Assembly: GCA_013398295.1 (NCBI GenBank)
Contig: VZSF01008221.1
Coordinates: forward strand, 1-64,000
From: Chionis minor
Lineage: Eukaryota > Chordata > Aves > Charadriiformes > Chionididae
DNA length: 64,000 nucleotides
Direction of reading: 5' to 3'
Positions 11,781 to 25,025 of this stretch are shown one piece after another. Made by a program: the position numbers and the translations under genes. Position 1 is the stretch's first letter. Every line of letters starts with the position of its first letter. The notes beneath the pieces were generated by a model that saw only the letters and a list, made by a program, of their open reading frames with translations, was not told where the DNA came from and searched no databases.

Positions 11781-14299
11781 CCAAGCTTATCCCACCTCCC
11801 TGCCCAGGGATGCCTGTGCCATGGTGTGGTTTGGCGGCACACGGCAGCATCAGCGCTACCCACTAGGCTGTTGCATCATCTCCAGCACCACAGGGCAGCT
11901 CATGGCCTATAGAAATATTGAGTTTGACATGTTGAAGTACAGGAACTTTACGTCACCTGCCTGGGCAATAAAACCCGGGACACAATACAGATAGTCTAAC
12001 AAAAGTTTAGTTTTAAATCTTTTGGTTCTTTCTCCATAATGCGAATCTTTGGGCTTGAACAGGAGGTTTGTACCATGGTAAGGATCTCCATGCTCCATGT
12101 AACCTGTCTAGCAAAATTTCTCTGGTGGTTTTCCTAGATTTAGGTGCTGTCGTTCCATTTAAATCACACTCAAATAGAAAAACGAGGTCTCTGAGCAGTA
12201 ACCACAGTGCTTTAAGAAAGGAGGGCGTAAAATGTGCCCTTTTGGTCATCGTTGCAAAGTATCTGTTTTTTTCCTTGATCTCTGATTGCTCAGGAAAACC
12301 ACAGGATGTACAAAATTTAATATAAATTTTTCAACTCCAATGGACAGAAGCCACAACATGGCAGCAGTAATAACACAACACTTAAGAAAATGTTCCTTAT
12401 TTAAAAACAAGATCTGATTCATTATATTAAAACTTACAGACAAATAATACCTGGAGAGGGTGTTTTTGTGTTTCTTTTGGATGAAAACTCTACTATTACA
12501 GTATTACCAGCTCTCCATAGTGTCTTCCAAGAAAAGGTGTATAGTCAGGGCCAGAATTTCTAATGAAAGGACAAGCAGAAAAGGTATTGATTTTTCTAAT
12601 CCTTTCAGACCTTCTTTAGAAACAGATTTAGAAATTTAGAAACTAATTTAGTTCTTCCCCTCTGCATTTCATTAATGATTGTAAAGTATTTAAAGATATT
12701 AGAGGAGAGATTTATATGGCAAGACATATTTTATTTATTTATAACACGGTAACAGGATACTGAGTCTCCCCAAGATCTGCCAGATACCATTAAAACCCCT
12801 TTTTAATGATGACATGGCAGTATACGATTGGGTTGTAAAAGTCCGATACAGAGTTGCTGGCAGTTTAAATTTTGGCCTATAAATCTTATCTGAAACAGGG
12901 AGAACTGAATTCCAGCAGGGAAGGACAGAGGGTTCAGCAACACCTCTGCATCCAGCTTCCCCAGGTAAATCTCCAGGTGCGTCCTGTTTTACCTTACCAC
13001 ACACCTGACAAGTCTCTGAAAACCAGCAAATCCTTGATGTAAGCTGAAGGGCTTGCCTGAACCAGGACACGGAGAGTGGGATGTTGCCCTTCATTGTGCC
13101 TATTTCCTTCCGGCCAAGGAGGGCTCATGGAGGAAAGCGGATGCCTACTGCTGGGACATGTCCTGGGATACTCATTTTTCATGGATTCAGAGGGAGAATA
13201 TTTATAGAGGGGAATGGGGATAGCAGAGACGAGCGCTGAGACAAGCGAGAGTTGCCTTGATGCTTAGGGCTTCAGTGTGTTTTTCGGTCTCTTGCTCAAT
13301 GTATTCCTCCCTGCCCAGTCTTGGTATTCCACATTGGGTTGGGCACCTTCCTGTCCCTTTAGCAGGTGCATCACCATCCCATCCCCACAGAATTTCTTGC
13401 CAAAGCACACCCTCTCTGCACCTGTCCACAAGCTAAATTCTCCTTGGTCAACCTTGACCTCTTGCAGCATGTAAAGGTGGCTTCTGCATCTGCAATGTCA
13501 TTCTGGTTCACAGCTTCCACCCGGCCCTGGTGCCTGGGGCTGGCTCATGCAGACCCAGTACCCCAGTACTGCCCAGCACCCTCCAGTGCCACATGTGTAT
13601 TCCAGAACCTTCTGCAGAACCCCGTCTCCACCACCACAATTGATGCGGTGCAACTGATCTGATTTCCCAGAATGAGCACATCTGAAACATGAGGCACACC
13701 TCAATTTGGGACACCTACCTTCCTGAGTGTGGTGTCTGCACTGGCAGGAAGCCTGGGAAGACTGGGCTTTGTTTGTGATGATCCATCAAGAGCCTTCTTG
13801 ACTACAGCAAGTGCAGCCCTGCCTCCATGTGCCTCCTGTCCATTCTGAGTTTCTGGTGAAGATTGTGTCCTCTTTGGATACTGTTCAATACATATCCAGT
13901 AAGAAATAAGTGACGATCCCAGATATTCCTCAAGGGCAGACTGTCTCTAGTCCATCTGCTGTCACCGTGGGACAGCCTGGTCAGAAATATATTGCCAATA
14001 TCACATCCTTTACTGTCATACGTTGTTAGAACACAGCCAAGAAAGAAATCCTTGCTGCAGCAAGCCATGCTGACTTCATGCAGTTGCATTTATTTTTGTA
14101 GGCACCCCAGGGACATGACTTTATTCATCACAGCAGATGACTGACTCCACTGTTTTCAAAGATCATAACCATCTGTATCATCACTTGGGCATGAGCTGGG
14201 TCTGTTAAACAAACAACTCCTGTGTTAATATGGACTTAAATCTGAGAAGAAAGGTCAGTAGTTCAGGAATGTTTCAGGAGTGGTGCAGTCGGTCCTGGG
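11781..14299. other. unique stretch, nothing recognised
   Basis: No clear repeat or gene. Open frames of 60-120 codons on both strands carry no recognisable motif. Confidence 0.4.
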
Positions 14300-15090
14300 A
14301 AAGACAGCTACCATTTAGAGACATCTCAATAAGCTGTAGGAATGGATCAAAAGGGATCTTATGAAGTTCAACAGGCAAATGCCTGCTCCTGCTGCTGGGG
14401 TGGAATAACTCCATGCAACCAGGACAGGTGGTGTGCAAGTACTTGGGAGCAGCTCCCTAAAAACAGCCGGTGGACAACAAGTTCAACAGGAATCAGAACT
14501 GTGTCCATGTGGTGAAGATCGCTAGCCACATACTGCATTGTATTAGCAAGAAAACAGCCAGAGGTCTAGAGAAGTGATTCATCCCCTTGAATCAGCACCT
14601 CTGAGACACATCTCAGCATTGTGCCCATCTTGAAGCTCCCCAGGGCAAGGGAGGTCAGACAAGCTGGAGAATCTAATGGAGATGATCGGGAATGGAGGCA
14701 TACAATGTACAAGACACTGAAGAAACTGGGCTTCTTCAGCCCAGGAAAGAGGTGTTAAGGCTGATCAAACGTCTGTCTTCAAGTACCTGAAAAGAGAGTC
14801 ATAATGAAGATGGAGCCAGACTCATCTCACAGGTGCCCAGCAAAAGGGCAAGAGGCAGTTCATTCACACAGATTGCAATGAGGGAAACTGTGATTGTGCT
14901 TCAGAAAAAAAAGATATCAGCCATCAACCAGAGCTGTTAGAGTCTCCATCCTTGGAGATTTCCAAAACTTGACTGGAGAAAACCCTGCTAGATCTGCTCT
15001 GGCTTTGAAGTTAGCCCTGCTTGTATGAGAAGGTTGTACGAGGTGACCTCCAGAGCCCCCTGCCAGCCTATATATTTCTGTGATTATATT
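14300..15090 (+). mobile_element. old CR1 LINE, frames decayed
   Basis: In order along the plus strand it keeps the CR1 ORF2 C-terminal landmarks: CTCAATAAGCTGTAGGAATGG (LNKLEEW-like), TGAAGTTCAACAGGCAAATG (KFNKAKC-like), GTGGACAACAAGTTCAACA, then the SLEK block near 14725, GTCTTCAAGTACCTGAAAAG, AGTCTCCATCCTTGGAGATT at 14940, TGACCTCCAGAGCCCCCTGC near 15043, and a degraded octamer tail ending near 15090. No frame stays open, and small indels are common. This is clearly older than the copies at 10.9 and 30.3 kb. The 5-prime edge could be 14280-14330. Confidence 0.8.
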
Positions 15091-18000
15091 ATGAGATCCA
15101 AATGCCATACGCATGGAAAATCCAGGTGTACGACTGGTTCATTATTAAATCCAAAATCATTTGGATATATATGGCACCAGTCATTCCATTCTGCTGTGGT
15201 CACAGGTGATAACTGCATGACTAAATTTACAAGGCATATGAAGAAGAATAGTACAATTAAGTTTTGTAGGGATCAGAAGTTAACATTTTTAACATGAGTA
15301 ACATGATTTTTCAGGCACAATTTTGTTTTTTAACCCTCTGTGTGGCACACGAAGCTCTGTGAGATGCATAACTGCACTACTCAAAGATGAGACTGCGATG
15401 ACCATTCAGCCCGCTCTGTGAACCTGCTTGATCGCTCTGCATACAAGTGGGCCTTGTGGAAATGTACTCAGTGCAAGACTGAAAAAGGCTAGTCAAGAGG
15501 CCTAGCCACCTGGCATCTAGAGTTTAAATTGGGGTAGATGAGACAGCGTGCAAAGGCTCTCTGACGAAAAGAAGACTGTTCATCAGTGCTGGATTTCGAC
15601 AGTGTAGTTCCTTTGACTTTAAAATAAATGAGTGTTAGGAGGGACGTGTAATATTGTCAGAAGGCAACACATACTCTACACAGCAGAAGGAGTATAGGCT
15701 GGAAAAGGATGCAATGGAAAGAGACAGTAAAATAAGGTATTAACAGATGGGTAGAATGTATATGCCAACAGGAACAGAAAAGTGAGCAATCCCGATCATC
15801 TGACTGTTATGCATACCTTAACTTCATTCTTCTCCTGCGGCACAACATGCATCATTTTCCATTGCGTCCCCTATACATTTTCCATTATGTGCCCATTAAT
15901 CTCTGTAACTCAAGATCTATTTTAATGCCTTTTCAAGGTAGAATTTTGCATGTATTTCAGACAGTCACATTTAGGAGGATGTCATTTCTCAAATGCATCT
16001 AGTCTGCTGAAAAGCCAATTACTAAATGTAGCTGGCTAAGGCAGAGGCCATAAAATCTGGAATTTCCTGCAAACTCCCCTTTGCTCTCAGGCAGTGCCCC
16101 TAGCTGATCCTCTCTGTAGTGATCTAGGATTCCACTTTTTCCAAGTCTTCCCATTCCCACATTGGGCAGGGCCAACCCAGAAGAGCCTCTCCACAGTCTG
16201 TCCACTTGCAGGCATCAAAGGGAAATGCTTCAGAGGAGTATATCAAAGGTGACTGTTTCCCACATTGAGGATCGAAGAGCTACGTGCTAGGCACGTACCT
16301 CCAGCCTGTTGCCTCCATTTCTACCTGCGCTGAATTCCTGTGGATGAGCTCCTTGCCCTTTTACCATTTCCTCTACAAACCTCCATCTTTCCCAGCTTCA
16401 TTATTAATTTTCAACCTCAACAAGAATTTCAGTGAACCCCAAACAGAGGATATGTATCACATAGCCAAATAGTGGTTGTGTCAGGTTTAGCCAAAGGTTA
16501 ATTTCCCTAAGATGCTCTCTCTGCCAAATTCAGATGTCAGCAGATGGGCAGCAGATGGGACGTGGTATGGATAGGAACAGAGAGAGATGCCTTCATTCTG
16601 GGCTTTATCCCAAAGTTAGTGGGAGATGAAATAGAGCAAAATCCCCACACCTTAACCCCTTGCCCATCTCTAGCCCCCGACCACCCTATACCACCACTCA
16701 GTAGACACCAAGAACTCCACGTCTAGCCCAGATCCCTGACCTCCATTGGTGCCTCCAAGATCATTATTCTCCTTCATCATTAGTGACCCTCTGGAAGTGT
16801 CTTTTTGTCTCCTTGGACTGTTAGCTTGGATTCTGTGTGTGATGATTCTATGCCAGGTGTTTCCCAACCAAGGGAGGGTGCTCTCCTGCTTATCTTAACC
16901 AAAAGTATGGGGCGGAAAGAACAAGATACTACGTATGGCATCTCCAGAGCCACCCATACCATATTCCTGATAACTCCATGGTAGTGCTCAGAGAGCCAGA
17001 AGGGAGCCTTGACTCATCTAAGATATCTCCTGGCACCAGCGCTGCAGTATGCTCTGGATTTGGCTCCAAATATCTCTGTTTTCTCAGCAGGGAGAACAAG
17101 AGATGGGCTCTTTTCACAGCACATCATGAGGCTCGCCCACTTGTGCAAAGCATCTTGGAGTCCTTGTACTCGTGGCACTGTTTTTAGTATTTAGTGAATG
17201 AGCCTTACAGTCAGTAAGACCGTTTGGCTCCATTTGAGGGCTCCAGTTTTCTTTTCCTGTCTTTCTTGAAATGTTTTTCATAAGTGTAGATCTAAAAGCT
17301 AATCGGGTTCACTGGAACTCCCAAAGCAAGCAAAACAAAAGGTCCTAAAAGTTTAGAGGAGGACAATACTCCTTGAGATGTCTCCACTGCCAGGAGAAAC
17401 AGTGCAGGAACACAGCCTCTGTTGGGAACACTACTTGGTGTTCAAAATAATTTAAAAATACAAATTTATATCACTGTTTTGAAAGTAGAGCTTTACAGAT
17501 TTATGCTTTAGGCTGTTTATAGTTCCTTTGGCAAAGTGGCACAAAGTCACCAGAGAAGTTAATTTAAATTGATGATAAAAATGTGGACTAGTGAAATGGA
17601 CCCGTTGGGCAGTCCAGAAAATATTCCAGTTGACCCAAAATAAAGTGTTTGCTTTTGAAATATTTGTAACTAATTAATAAACAATAATGGGCTGATTTCC
17701 TGCAAATACTTAAAAGCCCTGGTCTTCAGGAGAGGCTGTGGTATCCATTTCTTCATGAGATGATGTCAATTTTTTCCTTTTCAAAAGGACAGGGGCATTC
17801 CTCATCTCCCAGCAGAAGTGATTTCTGTAGTGTTTATTATTCTTATTTGAAACAGTAGTTTTCCATTGATCCTCTTCTAACAGACACTTTCCCAAGCTCT
17901 CAGAGCTTTTTGGTCAGCTACTTTTACAATCAGGGTGTTCTTGCAGGACACTCTTCTGTGAATGTGTTTCAGTAAGTATCATTTGGGGAAGAAGATAAGA

Positions 18001-19739
18001 ATACCTGACACTTTCTCATGGAAGAGAAAGTATATTCAAGCTGAGCTTTGCTGTAAGCTCTCTTTGTAAATGAGGTGTTTGTCTGGGAACACTGAAGTTA
18101 TGTGCCTATGGATGACATCACTATGTTGCAGGAGAGAGAGGCTGCTAAACAGTCTGTAAAATACAAAATACTGTATATTATGTGTGCAAAGCCTCAGCCT
18201 TTTACTAAAGCACACACAGGACTTTCCTGTCCTTAACCCACCTTAACAGACTGGGATGAGAGTTCTCAAATAGGACAGTCTGTTCTCAGGATGGTTGCTT
18301 TTGTCGCACCATGGTGAGCCCATCAGCATGTGGTCTTCTTCTGCTTGGCAGATTAAGTAGTTAAAAACAAGTCAATAGCTCATGTGGGATTGTCAGCATA
18401 GCTGTGCCACCTTCCACTGGGCTCTACTCCACTGTCTTCTGCCTCATGCTAGAGCTGCTGCTTCCCACAGAGCAGTGAACAAATGCTTAAATCTGCTATG
18501 AGAGACTTTATCCACTTCCATTTCAGAATGTTTGTTCTTTAAAATCTGAGCTGTTGGGCTCCTTTCCTTTGTAGGCACAGTAGGCTCACGGAAATGGGGG
18601 AGACATGTGCCACGTGGTGGAGTTTGCAATCCTTATTTTTTCAATTCAAAAGCTGACAGATCATGTCCCAGAGATGAGATGGGAGTGAAGGCTCATTTGT
18701 GGATCCTGTCCGCGTCATCCATAACATGAAAAAGGTGCTGCATTTCCATCACGGCAGGGGCTGGGCAAAATCATGTATGAGTGATAGTGGGCGTGCAACT
18801 GGTTTGAGTAATGCAAGCCTATAGGTTTGTATGTTGTTTAAGGACATCTAAATGTTAAGAGTAATTTAGTGCAAAGTCAGCGCTGAAAATCCACCCCGAA
18901 TCTGATGAACTACCATGAACAGCGTTCAAATTTTTTTGGACTGGAAGTTTTAGAATCCTCCTTATAGCAAAATTCAAGTGGTCTAGTGAATGGCTCAACA
19001 AAGGATCTCAGATTATTTAATAAATTTCATTGAAAGCCAGTTCCTTCAGGATGCTAGGACCCAGGCGGTTCACTTTCCATGGATGGTCTGGAATTATGGC
19101 TGCTCTGTACGTATGAAATCAGGTCATATGTCTAAGTACTTACATGCAGTTACTTTGAATCTTTACTGTGGGTATCTGAGCTTGATATGTTGGCTTAACT
19201 CTTTTGTTCAAAAATCGCAAGGAAGACAAAAAGCCAGGTACAGCTAGTTGTGTATGGCTTTTCTTACCCATACTCAAGCTTCCAAGCTCAATTTCCAAAT
19301 CTGAGCTGTCAACTTAATATTGCTGGAAAATACAAATTACCTGCACAAGCACCTTTAATTTTCTTCTCCCTTTTAAAGCCGGATATACTTTATATAATCG
19401 TACACACTGATCCTTTTCTGAAATTTTCTGTGCTCTCTATGCTTTGCTCTATCCTGTTTATTCCAAGTGGTTCTCTATAGGTTGAATATATTTCACAGCA
19501 ATTTCCAGCAATATAGGATTTTTTTTTTTTTTTTTTGGCAGTAAGTTCTCCCCATCTTTTCTTGGAAGAGTTCTGGCATCCCACACCTTGGTAAAGAGCC
19601 AGGAAGTTCAGTCAGGAAAAGTTTTGTATCATGCTAAGTGGTGACTAGGGAGGTTTCATCCTTTCTGAGCTACTTGAACCTCCCACGGCTGCTTGCCTCG
19701 CCAGGTAGCGTTTCCACACACTGGCTACTCTAGCTGAAC
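15091..19739. other. unique stretch, nothing recognised
   Basis: About 4.6 kb without a recognisable gene or repeat family. A run of about 18 T lies at 19519-19537. The AT-rich section at about 17430-17700 has no repeat signature. Confidence 0.4.
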
Positions 19740-19945
19740 AGCAGCCAAGAGGCAATTGGGCACAAGTTGCAGAAAGGGAAAGCCTAAATGGACAGAACCA
19801 AAACTAGACTTTACTAGGAGTGTCTAAACACAAGTGCAGAAGTCTACACAGATTGTAGAGGATCCATCAATGGAGGTTTTCAAAACTTGACTGGTCCTTA
19901 GTGAACTGTTCTTTCTTTGAAGCTACTCCTGCTTGAAGCATCCAG
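19740..19945 (+). mobile_element. probable old CR1 3-prime fragment
   Basis: Weak but colinear resemblance to the CR1 3-prime region. The text CAAGAGGCAATTGGGCACAA at 19747 fits the ACAAGAGGCAATGGGCACAA block. The text GGAGGTTTTCAAAACTTGACTGG at 19872 fits the TTGGAGATATTCAAAACCCGACTGG block. CTCCTGCTTGA near 19925 fits CCCTGCTTGAGCA. The tail itself is missing. Other explanations remain possible. Confidence 0.45.
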
Positions 19946-21781
19946 CTCTGGGGTGGATTGTGGATCCACGTTGTCATCCTGTTTCCAGCCCTGCTTCTTG
20001 CTCCATCTCCTTTTGGTCCTGACTGAATTCCAGGGATGGAACTTGGACATCGTTCACCACTTGCCATGTCTGTCACAACGGACCCAGTTAGTAGTATCCA
20101 GCTCTGCCTATTGTGTTCAGACCCTTTGAGACTTCACCATATCTGTGAGAGGATGGCCTGTGCTGGGGTCGCCCTCAGATCTTGGCACACTGGCCCTCAT
20201 ATTCTCAAAACCAGCAGGCAGCCATGAACTATGAAATCTGGTGAAGTGCTTATCTTGGGGGTTGGAAACAGAAGCAGAAAATTTCCACTGCTGCCAAAGT
20301 CTGTTCGTTCAAATGGCAGATGTCTGTGTCAAGAAGATAAACCTCTGCAAATCCTCATTTCTTATTTTTTTCATTTTGCTTTTTCCAAATGTGTAGGAAA
20401 TCATATTCTAAATAAACTGCATTGAAAGAATATCTGTATTTATATATCTAAGCGAGTTTTCTGCAGAGATAGTAGAAATCTCTAGTATTTTGAATGGGAA
20501 CAAATAAACTTTCTTCCCTCTAAAATGCTCCTGATGCCTCGTAGTCATCAGCACTCTGGAGATTACCTTTGCCTTCTTGCTTCCCTTGAACCACCACAAA
20601 AAAGCTTTCTAAGCAAAAATCTTTTATTGTACATGCTTTGTTCCAGTCTTTGCACTAACACTTCATTTTATTCTAGCTCCCCAGGCAGCAAAAAATTTGA
20701 AGAGTTATTTTTAATCATATTTTGATCTGCAGGTCCTACAGGTAGCTAAAGCTGCCCACGACTGGGCATGGGTTAACATTGGGTGCTGGGTGCAAATGAG
20801 TTTTTTCCCTGCAGTTAAAATGATTTGAATCAACCTAGAGGTGCAGGAAAAAGGGTAATGCTTAAATATACTAGAACTATACTAAAAGAAATCAAGGTTT
20901 TAGTAGCACTGCAGGAAAAATTGCTGTTTTGTCAAATATTTTCAATACAATTTGAATATATGAAACCATTGCTCACTTTCTAGTCATTGAAACATACAAA
21001 TTCTGCTCATCCGTCCAGGCACTTTTGTCAAGTGTTATTCACTGGACTGGAGGTGGTATCTAGGAGGGTACAGAGGAAACAGTACCCAAAAGAATCTTCC
21101 AAAGCAGTAACCGCTGGTGCTAGTGTTGGGATGGATCTTTTGAGGGTGGCTTTCAAATCAGGTCTGTCACACATCTCACTAAAAAGTGGTGGTGCAAGGG
21201 ATCTCCAGGATCAACCACTCAGTCCCAGAGCTCACAGATGACAGTGTCACATCCTTCTCTTCATCAAACCCTCGATCCAGCTGTACTGTTTATTCCTGTC
21301 TACCCTGCAGTGAGGTGGTTCTGGGCATTCACTGATCTCATGTCAGGGCAAATTTGATTTCTAGTGTAAATCTGTTTTGAGCTTAAACTCATGGGTTTTG
21401 AGTCATCTATGTCCTTAAGGTAAGGTAGCTCAGCCTCTCTCTGCTACCTGTCTGAGGTAGCCAAAAGAAGACCATGATCCAGCTGCTGCTCTCTCCCTTT
21501 TTGTTGCACCATTATTCCCAGGGCTGTGGTGGCTCTCTTGAAGAACAGGAGGAACTAAGCATGGCTGCTGTTTCCTAATTGCTGCATGATGTTGTTCTTC
21601 CCACTGGCACCGCTGCACAGGACATTTGTGGTTTCATCTCGTCTTCGATCTCACTCATGGTCTGGCCTTCATGTTCCTGTTGCAAAATGTTCTCTTTCAT
21701 TTCCGGCTTGAGGAAGAGACTAGTCCATTCCTGTCTGTGGAAGAATCAGATATAAGTTTATTGAATCCTCTTTGCTTACAG
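19946..21781. other. unique stretch, nothing recognised
   Basis: No repeat family or gene recognised. Confidence 0.4.
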
Positions 21782-21857
21782 ATTGCCAGCAAGATGGATT
21801 TTAAGGAGAGAAAAGTGCCCAGTGTTTCAGCCAAAAGCCTTGGCTCCATAAAAAAAG
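21782..21857 (+). CDS. candidate 76-bp coding exon, possibly holding a start codon; protein unrecognised
   Basis: Flanked by a good acceptor (pyrimidine-rich run ending TTTGCTTACAG, AG at 21780-21781) and a strong donor (AAAAAAG|GTAAGA, GT at 21858-21859). The frame is open throughout and reads IASKMDFKERKVPSVSAKSL followed by GSIKK, ending in phase 1. An ATG at 21794 has A at -3 and G at +4, a strong start context. The exon could therefore hold an alternative protein start after a spliced 5-prime UTR, or it could be an internal exon. The residues are basic and serine-rich with no recognisable domain, and I cannot name a gene. No partner exon in a compatible phase was found nearby: the next plausible acceptor, at 22634, gives a stop in the required phase. 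This is the best-supported host-exon candidate in the window, but chance is not excluded. Confidence 0.35.
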
Positions 21858-23249
21858 GTAAGAGCCTGTGGTGGCAATGCTGTCAGATGAATTAAAAAAC
21901 CCCGGTACCTGCTCCTAATGCACTCTCTGTTATACTGCCTGTTCATTTTGTACAATATAAATACTTGTTCTGCTGCCAGACTGGAAGAAGACAGTACATT
22001 ATGACTAGCTGATACTTAGATAGCTTGTCTTTAGAACAGCTTGAAGTGACTTTCCAAGACTGCTTTGTTATAATCACCTTTTTAGCATTTCCCAGTCTCT
22101 CGATCTTCCCCTTACACAACGCAGCAGGGCATGGAAAATCAATCACACGTTTCTCAAAAAGCCCACCTTGAGAGACCGAGCCATAAGAGCTAACTCTAAT
22201 CGAGGTGTCTGTAATTCACAGGCTTCAAGACTAGAAAAAAATGGTGCTAATTTATTTTCACTTGACAACTAAGTCAGCAAATGTCCTGTTGCCTCAGCTT
22301 GATGCGTTCTCTCCTGAACTGATGTGAACAAAGGAAAAACCAAACATGGTTGAGGACAATGCTTGTTAGTGTGTTGTTTGCTAGCTTTCATGCAAAAGAG
22401 TCTCTGGAGAGGCGGCTTGTACCCCTGCTGTCCAGACAGCCTCCCTGTACAGGGGTTTTCTGAGAGCCCTGTGAACTGGAATTACCTTTATACCATGAAC
22501 GAATTTTCTCTTTCTTGCCTGACGTGGACCACAATGCCTGGGCAGATGGGCATGAGGCCCACAGGGTAAGTACCAACCAGATTCTGCATATTTTCAGCTT
22601 TTCCTACTGAGAGTGTCCTTTGGCTGTCTGCAGGGTGTTATTTGTCGGGATTTGTCAGGTCACAGGACTGTGCAGCACCTTGACTGTAAGCACATGGCTC
22701 TTCACTGGAATCTGCCTCTGACTCCTTCACCAGCAAAGGAGCTTTCTCTGTCACTTCTGTTTTGTCTGCCTGGGTTCTTGAACATGTTGGGTGTATTTCC
22801 TTATGGCGGGGGGAGAGTTAGTACCTCCATCTTCCAGCCTTGGAAGGTTAAGGATGACATCTGCATTGGCATACGAGAAGTGCTGCTTCCCTGATGGTTG
22901 GGGTGCACCCAAGTGGGTTCCAGGCATCCAGCTTCCACACCATCTTCCAGTCCAGGAAGGAATAAGGTGTTATTTTAGTGCCCAGAGAGGCCTAAACCAG
23001 CAAGAAGCTGTATGCGAGAAGATGAAAGTGGCATTAAGGACCAGTAGCTAATAAGCTCTGTGGCAAAGACAAGCATCTTTTATTTGGGCAACAGGACAAG
23101 AAGCATGGCACAAGAGAGAGTAAGGTCACCCCAAGATCCTTTCCAAGCTTGTGTCAGTAAGCACTTTGAGAATACCCTGAGCAATGGATCAAATTCAGCT
23201 ACAGAATTTATTTACATCTAATGGTCATTTTTTGCCTTGATATTTTTTT
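21858..23249. other. unique stretch, nothing certain
   Basis: Isolated splice-like signals occur (donor GGGTAAGTA at 22563, acceptor at 22634), but they do not join into a consistent exon set. No repeat recognised. Confidence 0.4.
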
Positions 23250-23720
23250 CCTGAGGTGGCAAGTTTTACAACTGTCGAAGTGTTCCCTGTCTTTGGTTCT
23301 AAGCCCATTACCAAGTAACTTTACTGGAAGGCCTCTAGTCTTTGAATTGTGAGATGCTAAGTAATTGTTTCCCCGTTGGCTTCTCTGCATTCGTGGTCAT
23401 TCTTCCAACATGATGGCTCCTCGTCTGTTTAGTCTCTTCTTACTGCAAAACTATTGATCTTTTGTCCTTCCTTTCAAAGACCTTGTACCCATTTGAGATA
23501 GGAGTACCAGAACTCCATCCAGCATCGAAGGTGTGTACCCACAAGAGGTGATGACAATGTGTGTTGTCACTTGTCTTTTGCTCTGTTCTTCTCCTAGAAA
23601 TTCCCTAATTTGATTTTGAGCTATGGCTGAGCAAAAAACTCCATTTCTGCAGAAAACTGTCCCAACAAACTACATATGACTAGACAATTCCTCTCCATTG
23701 CAGATCTTCAGAATTGCCAC
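23250..23720 (-). mobile_element. ancient CR1-type LINE remnant
   Basis: Reverse-complement layout of an old amniote CR1 3-prime half. In order it shows a CTCTGCATTC-TGGTCATTCTTCC stretch near 23381, TGTTTAGTCTCTTCTTACTG near 23429, TTGAGATAGGAGTACCAGAACTCC near 23494, ATCGAAGGTGTGTACCCAC near 23525, TTTTGCTCTGTTCTTCTCCTAG near 23575, and TTTGAGCTATGGCTGAGCA near 23615. This order matches the same family as the clearer copy at 32.4-33.0 kb. There are many substitutions and indels and no coding frame. Edges are uncertain by 50 bases or more. Confidence 0.5.
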
Positions 23721-24848
23721 TTCTGCATCGATGGCCAATTAAATTCAAGTCCTGTTTTCATCACCTGTCATTATGTGTTTCATCAACCTGTGTCATTATG
23801 TGCTCTGGCTCAGCATGCCTCCCTGGGATTACCATCAGTTATTCTGCATCACCAGGAGATTTTCTCACCTTGTTTGTGAGCTCTTCCTTTCTTCCAGCAT
23901 AAATTGTATGGGACCTCTGACAAGATGCTGCTGGGGAAGAGGCCCAAGCAGTAGCACAGTAACTTCTGACTTCTTTTACACACATGGGAAAATTATTAAA
24001 TCTACCCTTTCAAGCCAGGAATAAAGTAACAAGAATGATGTTACTTTATGTATGATGTTACAAGAGACAAACTAGGACTATGCGTCACAAAGCCGGCTGA
24101 GCAAATCAGCTGCATGGAGACCAAATGAGTTTTGGAGGCCTTGTGCTCCTATGTGTGACCTAAGTGAGGGATTTAATCAACAGACCTGAGTGAGGGATTT
24201 ATGCCTTTCCATCAAAGTAGCCATGTAAATTAAGCAGTGCAACTTGTGCCAAGTGTCCTTCCTTTACTTTGACAGGCTTCCTATGTTGAACATGGAATGA
24301 TCAGCCATCATGCAATCGTAGTGACACACATCCTGACCATCGAACTCTCACCCTGGTGTTGACGAACCCAGATCAAAGTTGGAAGGATGCTTATTTTTGT
24401 TACCAGAACCATGCTGCATGTATGCAGTGCTCTGTGTTTTATTCTTCGACGTGTTCTGCCAGCTGAAATGCATCAGGACTTGGCAGCAAGCTGTGGGAAA
24501 CTGTCACACGTGCCCTCAGGTCACATTTAGCTGCTTGATGAAACAAGGAAAGCCTCAGCAACAAAATGCACTTGAACTCCTCGTGTCATCAGGGATGATA
24601 ATATTAGCACATGCACCAATTACTGACTATAATCATCAGGGACAATGGCACTAGGAGTCAATTAATGGTAAGAATGGCATTTCACCACTCTGTCCTCTTC
24701 TTCTGACAAGTGTCAGCAACTTCAGTGTTAATCAAGACAGTCTCATAATGTGACACAGGTACTGGTCAGCCAATGATCCCCATGGTTGCACGCTCTCCTC
24801 TCTTACATCATCGGCACATCTGGGGCACCAGAGCTCACTCTGTCCCTA
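23721..24848. other. unique stretch, nothing recognised
   Basis: No repeat or gene recognised. Confidence 0.4.
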
Positions 24849-25025
24849 TCACAGAATCACAGAATCACTTGGGTTGGAAGAGACCTTCAAGATCATCGAG
24901 TCCAACCATAAACTTATGCCAAAACCACCCCTAACCCATGTCCCTCAGCACCACGTCTGCCCGGCTTTTAAATACCTCCAGGGACAGCGATTCCACCACC
25001 TCCCTGGGCAGCCTGTTCCAATGCT
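24849..25025 (-). mobile_element. CR1 LINE 3-prime end, very short copy
   Basis: Two tail octamers followed by CACTTGGGTTGGAAGAGACC and ATCATCGAGTCCAACC, then the 3-prime UTR block ending CTGGGCAGCCTGTTCCAATG. The homology stops abruptly at about 25025, so the copy is only about 175 bases long (a severe 5-prime truncation, or a later deletion). It is almost identical to the copy at 53179-53421. A small AATTATCATC-type repeat follows immediately. Confidence 0.93.

Noticed and set aside
22634..22687. Short open segment between an acceptor and a TGTAAGC, considered as partner of the 21782 exon
   Set aside because: The phase left by the 21782-21857 exon gives a stop codon in this segment, so the two do not join.
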